This document shows positions 1-8,537 of a stretch of 64,000 bases of DNA, in pieces. How positions within the stretch are numbered: the first letter of the stretch is position 1; every line of letters starts with the position of its first letter. Made by a program: the position numbers and the translations under genes. This DNA is from Pseudomonas sp. ATCC 13867. GTDB lineage: Bacteria; Pseudomonadota; Gammaproteobacteria; Pseudomonadales; Pseudomonadaceae. The notes under the pieces are model-generated. The model was not told the DNA's origin. It saw only the letters and a program-made list of their open reading frames with translations, and did not search any database. The stretch covers positions 2,735,001 through 2,799,000 of the forward strand of contig NC_020829.1 in NCBI RefSeq assembly GCF_000349845.1. The letters run 5' to 3'.

Positions 1-675
1 GACGTCTTCGAGGAAGACTTCGTTGAAATCATGCTCGCCAAGCAGGTTGTGGATCGGCCGCACCGTCACGCCCGGCGCGCCCAGGTCGATCAGCAACTGG
101 GACAGGCCGGCATGCCGGTTCGCTTCGTCGCGCGGCGCGGTGCGCAGCAGGGTGACCATGTACTGGCAGCGTTGCGCGCCGGTGGTCCACACCTTGCTGC
201 CGTTGACGATCCAGCCGCCGGCGGTCTTCACCGCGCGGGTGCGCACCGCCGCCAGGTCGGAGCCGACGTCCGGCTCGCTCATGCCAATGCCGATGTAGAT
301 CTCGCCCCGCGCGATGCCGGGGCAGATACGCGGTGCCAGCACCTCGGGGGAAAAGCGCATCAGCAGCGGTCCGCTCTGCCGCTCGGCGATCCAGTGGGCG
401 TTCACCGGGGCGCCGGCGGCGAGCAGTTCTTCCAGCACCACGTAGCGCTCCAGGGCGCTGCGCTCATGACCGCCGTAGCGCCGGGGCCAGGTCATGCCGA
501 GCCAGCCGCGCTCGCCCAGTCGGCGGCTGAAGGCGGGGCTGGCGCCATTCCAGTTCTTGGCGCGTTCCGCCGGCGGCAGGTCCTGCAATGCCTCGGCGAG
601 GAAGTCGCGCACCTGCTGGCGCAGCGCCTCGCAGCCAGCATCCAGGCGGCAGGGGCGTATGTCGAGTGCCTGCAT
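1..675 (-). CDS. acyl-CoA dehydrogenase, partial (C-terminus outside window)
   Basis: The reverse strand reads from an ATG at 675 (GGAG 12 bases upstream) as MQALDIRPCRLDAGCEAL and stays open to the window edge. The translation has typical acyl-CoA dehydrogenase features: an N-terminal helical part with WLGMTWPRRYGG, then IGIGMSEPDVGSDLAAVRTRA and GGWIVNGSKVWTTGAQ, the flavin- and substrate-contacting loops of the family. It would oxidise an acyl-CoA to the 2-enoyl-CoA and pass electrons to ETF. About 225 residues are visible, so the catalytic C-terminal helical domain lies outside. It is divergent from the enoyl-CoA hydratase at 804 and shares its promoter region, which carries a TetR-type palindrome. 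Family assignment is firm; substrate unknown. Confidence 0.88.
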   Translation of the reverse strand, partial: MQALDIRPCRLDAGCEALRQQVRDFLAEALQDLPPAERAKNWNGASPAFSRRLGERGWLGMTWPRRYGGHERSALERYVVLEELLAAGAPVNAHWIAERQSGPLLMRFSPEVLAPRICPGIARGEIYIGIGMSEPDVGSDLAAVRTRAVKTAGGWIVNGSKVWTTGAQRCQYMVTLLRTAPRDEANRHAGLSQLLIDLGAPGVTVRPIHNLLGEHDFNEVFLEDV

Positions 676-712
676 CGTTGTCGTACTCCAGGGCAGGGAG
701 ATCATGTTTTAA

Positions 713-734
713 ACTTGCTTGTCAGCAAGCAAGT
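713..734. promoter_or_regulatory. perfect 9-bp inverted repeat, likely TetR operator
   Basis: The sequence ACTTGCTTG-TCAG-CAAGCAAGT has 9-bp perfect arms. It sits between the divergent acyl-CoA dehydrogenase and enoyl-CoA hydratase genes, close to both starts. A TetR regulator lies two genes away (1600). Autogenous or divergent control by that regulator is an inference. Confidence 0.6.
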
Positions 735-803
735 AAATAACCTATCAGCAATCTTCGCATCCGGGCAAGCGGTGCCCGGTTGCCTATCACCGAGGAGAAC
801 ACG

Positions 804-1589
804 ATGTCAGCGACGCCAGGATTCACCCCGGGACGCGGCCTGTCCCTGGAGCTGCAGGGGCATGTCGCCGTGCTGGAGTTCAGCCGCCCGCCCTTCAACT
901 ATTTCGACAAGGAACTGATCGAGGATCTGGTTGCCGCCCTCGACTACCTCGACAGCCTGGAACAATGCCGGGTGACCGTGCTGCAGGCGCAGGGCAAGGT
1001 GTTCTGCGCCGGCGCCGACTTCTCCGGGGCCGAGCAGCGCGACCCGGAGTTCCCGCGACGCCTGTACCGCTTCGCGGTGCGCCTGTTCCGCGTGCGCAAA
1101 CCGGTGATCTGCGTGGTGGAGGGCGCCGCCGTCGGGGGTGGCCTGGGCCTTGCGCTGTTCGCCGACTTCCGCGTGACCAGCGAACGGGCGCGCTTCTCAG
1201 CGAATTTCAATCGCCTGGGCATTCATCCCGGCTTCGGCCTCTCCGTGACACTGCCGCGCCTGCTCGGTCAGCAGCAGGCGGCCCTGCTGTTGGCCACCGG
1301 ACGCCGTATCGACGGCGCCGAGGCCGTGCGCATCGGCCTGGCCGACGTGCTTGCGCCGGCCGGCGAGGAACGGCAAGCTGCGCTCGCCCTGGCCGGGGAG
1401 ATCGCCCTGTGCGCGCCGCTGTCGCTGCTGTCGACCCGGGAAACCCTGCGCCAGGGCCTGGCCGAGCAGGTCGAGCGTGCGGTGGAGCGCGAGGCCGACG
1501 AGCAGGCGTGGCAGATCCGCAGCGAAGACTTCGCCGAGGGCACCCAGGCCATGACCGAACGGCGCGAACCACGATTCAAGGGCAGATGA
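804..1589 (+). CDS. enoyl-CoA hydratase/isomerase family protein
   Basis: A crotonase-fold protein of 261 residues. The start at 804 is chosen because GAGGAG precedes it by 7 bases; an upstream in-frame start at 780 has no ribosome site. Oxyanion-hole motifs are visible as KVFCAGADF and EGAAVGGGLGLALFADF, followed by ARFSANFNRLGIHPGFG. It would hydrate a 2-enoyl-CoA in beta-oxidation, but crotonases also act as isomerases or hydrolases, and the usual second catalytic glutamate is not clear here. It is followed after 10 bases by the TetR gene, so both are probably one transcript. Confidence 0.85.
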   Translation: MSATPGFTPGRGLSLELQGHVAVLEFSRPPFNYFDKELIEDLVAALDYLDSLEQCRVTVLQAQGKVFCAGADFSGAEQRDPEFPRRLYRFAVRLFRVRKPVICVVEGAAVGGGLGLALFADFRVTSERARFSANFNRLGIHPGFGLSVTLPRLLGQQQAALLLATGRRIDGAEAVRIGLADVLAPAGEERQAALALAGEIALCAPLSLLSTRETLRQGLAEQVERAVEREADEQAWQIRSEDFAEGTQAMTERREPRFKGR

Positions 1590-1599
1590 GGTAGTCCCC

Positions 1600-2232
1600 A
1601 TGCAAACCCCCGCAGCCAAACCGGCGCCGCAGCGGCGCACCCAGCAGGAGCGGCGCAGCGAGGCCGAACAGCGCCTGCTCGAAGCCGCGCGGCGCATCGT
1701 GGCGCGCAAGGGCTGGGCGGGCATGACCCTGGCCGAGGTGGGTACCGAGGCCGGGTACAGCCGTGGCCTGGCAACCCACCATTTCGGCAGCAAGGCCGAG
1801 CTGCTGCGCGCGCTGGCGGGCCACGCCAACGCCTGCTTCATGGACCAGGTACGCGCCGCGCCGCGTTTCGCCCGGGGCCTGCAGACGCTGATCGGCTTCG
1901 TGGGCGTCTACCTCTCGCCGGACGAGGACGAGTGGCTGAACAACCGTTGCCTGCTGGCGTTGATGGCCGAGGCGGTGACCGAGGACTCGGACACCGCCGA
2001 GGTGCTGGGCGAATACAACGCGCAGGTCGTCGATTACCTGTCCGGGCATATCCGTCATGGCATCGAGCAGGGCGAGATCCGCGCGCAGATCGACCCGGCC
2101 GCCGGCGCCGCGTTGGTCCTGGGGGCGATGCGGGGTGTGATGCTGCAGTACCTGCTCAAGCCGGCGCGCATCGACCTGGCGCTGGTGCGCCGCCAGTTGC
2201 AGGACTTCGTGGGGGCCGCGTTGGGCAACTGA
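1600..2232 (+). CDS. TetR family transcriptional regulator
   Basis: A 210-residue regulator with an N-terminal TetR helix-turn-helix (about residues 20-70, containing MTLAEVGTEAGYSRGLATHHF and GSKAELLRAL). The C-terminal two thirds is a typical helical ligand-binding domain. It lies 10 bases after the enoyl-CoA hydratase and ends about 220 bases before the convergent LuxR gene. Regulators of this kind in acyl-CoA clusters usually sense an acyl-CoA; the palindrome at 713 is the best operator candidate. Confidence 0.9.
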   Translation: MQTPAAKPAPQRRTQQERRSEAEQRLLEAARRIVARKGWAGMTLAEVGTEAGYSRGLATHHFGSKAELLRALAGHANACFMDQVRAAPRFARGLQTLIGFVGVYLSPDEDEWLNNRCLLALMAEAVTEDSDTAEVLGEYNAQVVDYLSGHIRHGIEQGEIRAQIDPAAGAALVLGAMRGVMLQYLLKPARIDLALVRRQLQDFVGAALGN

Positions 2233-2262
2233 CTGCACGTTCACGCCTACCGGTGTGTTTTC

Positions 2263-2374
2263 GTAGGAGCAACTGTCTTCACACGGCATCTGTTCGCCAG
2301 CGGGGCCGTCCCCGCGTCGTTCAGCTTTGGGGCTGCAGGTGAATCCGTTCGCGAGCAAGCTCGCTCCTACAAAA
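2263..2374. repeat. REP-like repeats between convergent genes
   Basis: A copy of the genus-typical short repeat (GTTCGCGAGCAAGCTCGCTCCTAC) lies at 2347-2370, with a partial opposite-oriented copy (TCGTAGGAGC) near 2263. Related copies occur near 8333, 20789-20868 and 23447-23528. This REP pair is the only content of the roughly 220-base convergent gap. Confidence 0.75.
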
Positions 2375-2453
2375 AAGAACGTCGGCGAGTTCTGGTGGCG
2401 GGGCAGGCGTATACCGGGGCACCGCGGTGTCCCGCTACGAACGCGTTTGCGTT

Positions 2454-5135
2454 CTAATCCAGCATCCCCCGTGCCCGCGCAATGGCCACTGCCTCGGTCC
2501 GCCCCTGGGCGCCCAGCTTGGCGTTGATGTTGCGCAGGTGCGACTTCACGGTGAACTCGGAGAGGAACATCTTCTCGGCGATCACCTTGTTCCGGTGGCC
2601 GGCGGCGAGCAGGCGGATCACCTGGATCTCGCGGCTGGTCAGGGCCTCGCCGCCGCTGCCGGCGGCGGCGCCCTGGCTGGGTGTCTCGCCATTGCCGGCG
2701 AAGCGCTGCAACAGGGTGGCGAGGTAGCGGGGCTCGATGCCCAGGGCGCGGCTCTGCGCCTGACAGGTCACCGCCCAGCGCTGTAGCAGGCTGCCCAGAC
2801 GCGGGCCCTCGTCGAGGAAGGTCCGCAGGAAGCCTTCGTGGCTGGCGAAACACAAGGCTTCGGTCAGTTCGTCGAAGGCTTCTTCGCTGCGCCCAAGGCC
2901 GTCCAGCGCCAGTGCGTGAAGCAGGCGCAACTTGAGTTCGCGGCGTTGATGCTGGCGTTGCCGGGCGGCGGTCATGGCCTCGCGCAGTTGCTGTTCCGGC
3001 TCGGCGTAGTCGCCACGGGCGATGCGCAGGCGCAGGCGGGCGATGCTAGGGATGTCGACGTCATTGCCGTAGTGCAGGATGCCGGGCTGTTCCCAGTCGC
3101 CGTGCAGTTCGGCGTAGCGCAGTGCTTGCGCTGCCGCGTCCAGGCGGTTCTCCAGGGTGGCGACACGGGCGCGTTCCAGCCAGGCCGAGCAGATCGCCCG
3201 GGCCGAGCCGGCCTGCTGGCCGATCTGTTCCAGGTCCGCCAAATGGCGCAGCCAGCTGTCGCGGTCGCCGCGCAGCAGCGTGATGCGCGCCAGCAGGACA
3301 TGGCTGGAGATCAGTGAATCCGGCGGGCTGCTTTCCTTGGCGCTGGGCAGCACGTCGTCTAACAGCTGGGCCGCTTCGTCCAGGGAGTCGGTTTCGTAGA
3401 GCACGGTGCCGAGGGTGCATTCCAGGGACGGCCGCCCACCCGGGTCCTGGCCGTTGTCCTTGCCCCAATGTTGCTGGCTGGCCGCCTGCAGGCGCGCCAG
3501 GGCGTTGCCCAGGCGGCCCTGGACCAGCTCCAGGACTGCCTCGATGCTGTTGGCCACGCCGCCCATCGACATCATCCGATTCTGCGAGCAGCGCAGGATG
3601 GCGCGGGACAGCAGGCTGCGCGCTTCCTCATAACGGCCGGTGGCGATCAGGCTGTAGGCCAGGCTGTTGGCCGTCACGCCGTACTGGAACTGCTCTTCCT
3701 CCGGCAGCCGCTGGATATGCGCCAGGCTGGCGACGCAGCATTCCTCCACCTGGTCGGTGAGCGCCAGCAGCATGCAGCGGATGGTCTCGGCCTGCAGGGC
3801 CTGCGGGAGCTCGTCGGTGGAGCGCTCAAGCAGGCCGATGGCCTTGTGCGCGTCGGAGTAGCGGCGGTGCACCGCCAGCGCCCAGGAGTACGCCAGGCAG
3901 ACCGCGGGGTATTCGCGCAGCACTGTCGCCGGAACCTGGTCCAGCCAGCGCAGCAGCAGCCGCGAGCGGCCGGCATCGATCAGGTCCTTGATGTGTTCGG
4001 CCAGGTGGCGCGCCGCCAGCTCGCGTTCCTGGGCGTGCAGCAGGTGGTCGATGGCCGGTACCGGGCGCCCCTGCGCCAGGTACCAGTGCGCCGCCGAGCG
4101 GTGCAGTTCGGTGGAGCGGCCCGGATGGCGGCGCTCCAGGGCATCGCGCAGGTAGCTGGCGAACAGGCTGTGGTAGCGGAACCACTGGTGCTCGTTGTCC
4201 ACCGGGAAGATGAACAGGTTGGCGCGTTCCAGGTACTCGAGCATGGCCTGGCCGTTACCCTGGCCGGTGACGGCGTCGCACAGCGGCGCGGTGAGCCGGT
4301 CGAGCACGCTGGTTTGCAGCAGGAACTCGCGGCATTCGTCGTTCTGCCGGGCGAGGATGTCCTCGGCCAGGTACTCGGCCAGCTCCAGGTTGCTGCCGGA
4401 GAAGCTGGCGACGAAGGCGGCGTGGTCGGTGCGGTCCTGCAGCGACAGGCTGGCCAGGTAGATGGCGGTGATCCAGCCCTCGGTGCAGCGGTGCAGGGTG
4501 GCGATCTCGTTGTCGCGCAGCGGCAACTGGCGCTTGTCGCGGATGAAGCGGGTTGCCTCGTCGATGGAGAAGCGCAGTGCGCCGGGGTTGATCTCCAGCA
4601 ACTGGCCGCGCGCGCGGATGCGGCCCAGGCCGATGTCCGGGGTGGCCCGCGAGGCGATCAGCAGGACGCCGCAGGAGGGCAGGGCGTCGATCAGTTGCTG
4701 GACGAAACTGAGCACTGCCGGGTTGTTCACGGCTTCGAACTCGTCGAACAGCAGGGCAAAGGGCTGGGTGCGGTCGGACAGTTCTTCCAGAAGGTCCTGC
4801 ATCGACTGGGGTCGGCATGCATTTTCGGCGGGCGCGCTGCCGTCCAGTTGGTGCAGGCCGGAGGACAAGTGCGTGACGAAGCGCAGCAGGTCGTTGTCGG
4901 CGGCGTCGAGGTTGAGCCAGAGCACCTGGCGGCCGGCGCCGAGGCTGCGTTCGCGGTACTGCTGCAACAGGGTGGTCTTGCCAAAACCGGCGGCGGCACG
5001 GATGAGGATCAGGCGCGCGGCATCGGCCTGCTCCATCTGCTCCAGCAGGTGCTGGCGGGGCAGGTGGGTGCTGGCGGCCGAAGGAACGGCGAACTTGCTG
5101 GCCAGGATGCGCAGCGGCGGAACTTGGACGGACAT
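2454..5135 (-). CDS. MalT-type LuxR family ATP-dependent activator
   Basis: A large one-component activator of 893 residues from the ATG at 5135 (GGAG 8 bases upstream; an in-frame start at 5210 lacks this). The N-terminal STAND-type ATPase has a Walker A motif AAAGFGKTTLL. The middle is a long helical TPR-like region. The C-terminus is a LuxR helix-turn-helix, ALTSREIQVIRLLAAGHRNKVIAEKMF followed by VKSHLRNINAKLGAQGRTEA. This architecture is shared by MalT and AlkS, which respond to a small inducer. It is divergent from the alpha-methylacyl-CoA racemase operon and is the likely pathway activator. The repeated GTTCnTTCGrACCA motif upstream of three operons is a candidate binding site (inference). 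Confidence 0.9.
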   Translation of the reverse strand: MSVQVPPLRILASKFAVPSAASTHLPRQHLLEQMEQADAARLILIRAAAGFGKTTLLQQYRERSLGAGRQVLWLNLDAADNDLLRFVTHLSSGLHQLDGSAPAENACRPQSMQDLLEELSDRTQPFALLFDEFEAVNNPAVLSFVQQLIDALPSCGVLLIASRATPDIGLGRIRARGQLLEINPGALRFSIDEATRFIRDKRQLPLRDNEIATLHRCTEGWITAIYLASLSLQDRTDHAAFVASFSGSNLELAEYLAEDILARQNDECREFLLQTSVLDRLTAPLCDAVTGQGNGQAMLEYLERANLFIFPVDNEHQWFRYHSLFASYLRDALERRHPGRSTELHRSAAHWYLAQGRPVPAIDHLLHAQERELAARHLAEHIKDLIDAGRSRLLLRWLDQVPATVLREYPAVCLAYSWALAVHRRYSDAHKAIGLLERSTDELPQALQAETIRCMLLALTDQVEECCVASLAHIQRLPEEEQFQYGVTANSLAYSLIATGRYEEARSLLSRAILRCSQNRMMSMGGVANSIEAVLELVQGRLGNALARLQAASQQHWGKDNGQDPGGRPSLECTLGTVLYETDSLDEAAQLLDDVLPSAKESSPPDSLISSHVLLARITLLRGDRDSWLRHLADLEQIGQQAGSARAICSAWLERARVATLENRLDAAAQALRYAELHGDWEQPGILHYGNDVDIPSIARLRLRIARGDYAEPEQQLREAMTAARQRQHQRRELKLRLLHALALDGLGRSEEAFDELTEALCFASHEGFLRTFLDEGPRLGSLLQRWAVTCQAQSRALGIEPRYLATLLQRFAGNGETPSQGAAAGSGGEALTSREIQVIRLLAAGHRNKVIAEKMFLSEFTVKSHLRNINAKLGAQGRTEAVAIARARGMLD

Positions 5136-5302
5136 AGCGACTCCGCTGGCCGGTCGATTGGCTGCGCTGGGCGCTGCCTCCGGCTCATTTGTTGTTCTGT
5201 ATCGGAGCATCTTGCCACGGTCGGTGGAAGCGGGGCAGTCGTCCTTTCGAACTAAGCGAAGTTTGAGGCACGCCAGTGCCCTGAAGGACTAGTGGGACTT
5301 TC

Positions 5303-5316
5303 GTTCCTTCGAACCA
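5303..5316 (+). promoter_or_regulatory. shared operon motif, copy 1
   Basis: GTTCCTTCGAACCA lies 70 bases upstream of the racemase start. It matches copies at 8424-8437 and, reversed, at 20943-20956. A related TCGAACTAAGCGA lies nearby at about 5247. It is probably a binding site for the adjacent MalT-type regulator; this is inferred from recurrence only. Confidence 0.55.
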
Positions 5317-5385
5317 TTGTTGGTGCAGTGGGCGTCGCTAGGCTGGGTGATCGCCGGATGGTCCGGCGTTTACAGGAGCGATGCG

Positions 5386-6516
5386 ATGGCGGGCCCGCTG
5401 ACGGGATTGAAGGTAATCGAAATGGTCGGCCTGGGGCCGGCGCCTTTCTGCGCCATGCTGCTGGCCGACATGGGCGCCGAGGTCATCCGCGTGCAGCGTC
5501 CCGGCCAGGCGCTGGGCGAGCGGGCTCGCTTCGACGTGCTCGGCCGGGGTCGCCGTGCGGTCGCCCTGGACCTGCGCAAGCCCGAAGGGGTGGAAACCCT
5601 GCTGCAACTGGTGGAGGGCGCCGACGCACTGATCGAGGGCTTCCGTCCCGGCGTGATGGAGCGCCTGGGCCTGGGGCCGGAGCAGTGCCTGCAGCGCAAC
5701 CCGAAACTGGTCTACGGGCGCATGACCGGCTGGGGCCAGACTGGCCCGCTGGCCCAGGCTGCCGGCCACGACATCAACTACATCGCCCTGGCCGGCGCGC
5801 TGCATGCCATCGGTCGTCCCGGCGAGAAGCCGGTGGTGCCGCACAACTACATCGGCGACTTCGGCGGCGGCGGCATGCTGCTGGGCTTCGGCGTGCTCTG
5901 CGCGCTGCTGGAGGCGCGCCAGTCCGGGCGCGGCCAGGTGGTGGACGCGGCCATGACCGACGGCACCGCGCTGCTCTCGGCCATGATGTACGGCTTCCGC
6001 GCCGCCGGCCGGCTCAGCGACGAACGCGGCGTCAGCCTGCTCGACGGCGGCGCGCACTTCTACGACACCTACGCATGCGCCGATGGCCGGTTCATCGCCC
6101 TGGGCGCCATCGAACCGCAGTTCTACGCCGAATTGCTGCAACGCTGCGGCATCGACGATCCGCAGTTCCAGCGGCAGATGGACCCCAGCCAGTGGCCCGA
6201 ACTCAAGGCCAAGCTGGCCGCGCTGTTCCTCCAGCGCAGCCGCGATGCGTGGTGCGAACTGCTGGAGGGCAGCGACGCCTGCTTCGCCCCGGTGCTGGAC
6301 TGGGCCGAGGCCGCGCAGCACCCGCATAACCGCGAGCGCGGCACCTACCTCGAACTCGACGGCGTACTCCAGCCGGCGCCGGCTCCACGTTTCAGCCGCA
6401 CTCCGGCGGCCACTCCGACGCAGACCCAGGGCGAGCCGCAGAGCGATGCCGTGCTGCGCGACTGGGGCGTCCCGGATGCCCGCATCAGTGCATTGAAGGG
6501 CGCCGGAGTCATCTGA
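5386..6516 (+). CDS. alpha-methylacyl-CoA racemase (CaiB/BaiF family)
   Basis: A 376-residue class III CoA-transferase-fold protein. The start at 5386 is preceded by CAGGAG. Its motifs are those of racemases rather than plain CoA-transferases: [20 protein letters not shown], followed by LAGALHAIG and a glycine-rich [15 protein letters not shown], then [13 protein letters not shown]. It would epimerise the alpha carbon of 2-methyl-branched acyl-CoAs so that a stereospecific acyl-CoA dehydrogenase can act. It is 36 bases from the GMC oxidoreductase and likely cotranscribed. The racemase call is the best clue that the substrate chain is methyl-branched. Confidence 0.83.
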   Translation: MAGPLTGLKVIEMVGLGPAPFCAMLLADMGAEVIRVQRPGQALGERARFDVLGRGRRAVALDLRKPEGVETLLQLVEGADALIEGFRPGVMERLGLGPEQCLQRNPKLVYGRMTGWGQTGPLAQAAGHDINYIALAGALHAIGRPGEKPVVPHNYIGDFGGGGMLLGFGVLCALLEARQSGRGQVVDAAMTDGTALLSAMMYGFRAAGRLSDERGVSLLDGGAHFYDTYACADGRFIALGAIEPQFYAELLQRCGIDDPQFQRQMDPSQWPELKAKLAALFLQRSRDAWCELLEGSDACFAPVLDWAEAAQHPHNRERGTYLELDGVLQPAPAPRFSRTPAATPTQTQGEPQSDAVLRDWGVPDARISALKGAGVI

Positions 6517-6552
6517 TCCGCGCCCCGTCTCAACAATAAGAAAGGTGAACAG

Positions 6553-8241
6553 ATGGAACGGATATTCGATTACATCGTGGTCGGCGCAGGTTCCGCCGGC
6601 TGCGCCGTGGCGGGACGCCTCGCCGATGCCGGCTGCAAGGTCGCACTGCTGGAAACCGGTGGCCACGACCACAACGGCAAGGTGACGGTACCGGTCGGCC
6701 TGGTGCTGACCATTCCGCGCAAGGGCGATTACAACTACGCCTACGAAAGTACCGCGCAGCCGAGCCTGGCCGGGCGCGCCAGCTACCTGCCGCGCGGTCG
6801 TGGGCTGGGCGGCAGCTCGTCGATCAACGGCATGCTGTACCTGCGTGGCACGCCGTCGGATTATGACGGCTGGGCCCGTCAGGGCTGCGAAGGCTGGAGC
6901 TGGAAGGAAGTTCTGCCGTTCTTCAAGCGCGCCGAGAACAACGAGCGCGTCGCCGGCCGTGACGACGAACTGCACGGCGGCAGTGGCCCGCTGCATGTGA
7001 CCGATCCGCGTTCGCCCTGCTCGTGGGCGCGCCATTTTATCGAGGCGGCGGCCAGCGTCGGCCACCCGTACAACCACGACTTCAATGGGCCGAAGCAGGA
7101 GGGCGTGGGTTACTTCCAGGTCACCCAGTTCAACGGCGAGCGCTGGAACTCGGCGCGAGCCTACCTGCACCGTGGCAAGGCCGAGGATGCGGCGCACAAC
7201 GGCGGCCGGAGCAACCTGCAGGTACTCACCGGTACCCGGGCGCTGCGCGTCCTGTTCCAGGACAAGCGTGCGCTCGGCGTGCTGGTGGAGCGCGAGGGCC
7301 GGGAAGTTGAGCTGCATGCCGCACGGGAAGTGATCGTCTGTGCCGGCAGCCTGGTATCGCCGCAACTGCTGATGGTTTCCGGCATCGGCCCGGCCGCGCA
7401 CCTGCGCCAGATGGGGATCACCCCGCTGCACGATGCGCCGCAGGTGGGGCAGAACCTCCAGGAACACCCGGACCTGATCCTGCACAAGCGCATCTTCAGC
7501 ACCGACCTGTTCGGCGTGACCGTGCGCGGCGCGCTCAGCTACCTGGGGCAATGGCGCAAGTACAAGCGCGAGCGCGGCGGCCTGTTCACCCGCACCTTCA
7601 CCGAGGCCGGCGCCTTCCTCAAGACCGACCCCGGCCTGGCCGATCCGGACATCCAGCTGCACTTCGTGATGTCCTCGGGCGACAACCACGGGCGCACCTT
7701 CCACTACGGCAGCGGCTATTCCGTCCATGTCTGCGTGCTGCGCCCGCACAGCCGCGGACAGATCCGCCTGACCAGCGCGGATATGCGCGATGCTCCGCAG
7801 ATCGAGCTGAACCTGCTGAAGGACGAGCGTGACATGGCGACCATGCTCAAGGGCGTGAAGATCGTCCACCAGATCCTCGAACAGCCGGTGCTCACGCGCT
7901 TCGGCGGAAAACCGCTGTTCCACGGACACCTGAAGTTCGACGGCAGCGACGACGAAGCCGTGAAGCAGATGATCCGCGAGCATTGCGACAACGTTTATCA
8001 CCCGGTGGGTAGTTGCCGGATGGGTGGCGACGAGCAGTCGGTGGTCGATCCGCAGCTGCGCGTGCGTGGCGTGCAGGGGCTGCGGGTGGCGGATGCCTCG
8101 GTGTTCCCGGCGCAGGTCGGCGGCAACACCAACGCGCCAGCCATCATGGTGGGCGAGCGGTGCGCGGACCTGCTGCTGGCGGACTACCGCGCCGGCCAGG
8201 ATGACCGCACAAAGGCCCGTGGCGAAGCGCTGACGGGCTGA
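6553..8241 (+). CDS. GMC family FAD-dependent alcohol oxidoreductase
   Basis: A 562-residue flavoprotein of the choline dehydrogenase / AlkJ type. It has the N-terminal dinucleotide fold YIVVGAGSAGCAVAGRLADAG, the GMC signature PRGRGLGGSSSINGMLYLRG and the C-terminal NVYHPVGSCRMG and GGNTNAPAIMVGERCADLL, which carry the active-site His and Asn. AlkJ-like members oxidise primary alcohols to aldehydes and feed electrons to the respiratory chain. With the nearby aldehyde dehydrogenase and CoA ligase this suggests entry of the substrate as an alcohol. No signal peptide is seen. AAAGGTGA precedes the start. Confidence 0.9.
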   Translation: MERIFDYIVVGAGSAGCAVAGRLADAGCKVALLETGGHDHNGKVTVPVGLVLTIPRKGDYNYAYESTAQPSLAGRASYLPRGRGLGGSSSINGMLYLRGTPSDYDGWARQGCEGWSWKEVLPFFKRAENNERVAGRDDELHGGSGPLHVTDPRSPCSWARHFIEAAASVGHPYNHDFNGPKQEGVGYFQVTQFNGERWNSARAYLHRGKAEDAAHNGGRSNLQVLTGTRALRVLFQDKRALGVLVEREGREVELHAAREVIVCAGSLVSPQLLMVSGIGPAAHLRQMGITPLHDAPQVGQNLQEHPDLILHKRIFSTDLFGVTVRGALSYLGQWRKYKRERGGLFTRTFTEAGAFLKTDPGLADPDIQLHFVMSSGDNHGRTFHYGSGYSVHVCVLRPHSRGQIRLTSADMRDAPQIELNLLKDERDMATMLKGVKIVHQILEQPVLTRFGGKPLFHGHLKFDGSDDEAVKQMIREHCDNVYHPVGSCRMGGDEQSVVDPQLRVRGVQGLRVADASVFPAQVGGNTNAPAIMVGERCADLLLADYRAGQDDRTKARGEALTG

Positions 8242-8259
8242 AACGGGGTTGTACGGGGG

Positions 8260-8294
8260 AGGGCCGGGCGGCTTCGGGCGCCTGGCCCTTTTTA
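8260..8294 (+). terminator. Rho-independent terminator after the racemase/GMC operon
   Basis: A stem pairing GGGCC/GGCCC and GGCG/CGCC is followed by CTTTTTATT, about 20 bases after the GMC gene stop. Confidence 0.75.
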
Positions 8295-8423
8295 TTGCGT
8301 GCAGGTTGGTCCCTCGCTGCTGGAGCGTCCGCTTCGCGAGCGAGCTCACTCCTAAGAAGAGCTGTCCGGCGCGCGCCTGCAGGGGCGAGCTCGCGAACCG
8401 CCATCCGCCGCGTCGCCCCTCTA

Positions 8424-8437
8424 GTTCATTCGAACCA
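8424..8437 (+). promoter_or_regulatory. shared operon motif, copy 2
   Basis: GTTCATTCGAACCA lies about 100 bases upstream of the acyl-CoA ligase. A looser second copy (GTTCATCCCTTCGACC) follows from about 8456, and a TAGTAT hexamer near 8495 could be the -10 element. Confidence 0.55.
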
Positions 8438-8537
8438 TCCATCAATCCCCTGCAGGTTCATCCCTTCGACCGACGCCGCGTCCGGCGTCGCTCCCTAGTA
8501 TCGATCGCACAAGAACAACACCCATTGGAGACCCTCC

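Noticed and set aside
3468..5255. Long open frame of 595 codons on the plus strand
   Set aside because: It is antisense to the MalT-type LuxR gene and has no family features; GC-rich codon bias makes such shadow frames.
5338..8445. 1035-codon open frame on the minus strand
   Set aside because: Antisense shadow of the racemase and GMC genes, both of which have clear motifs.
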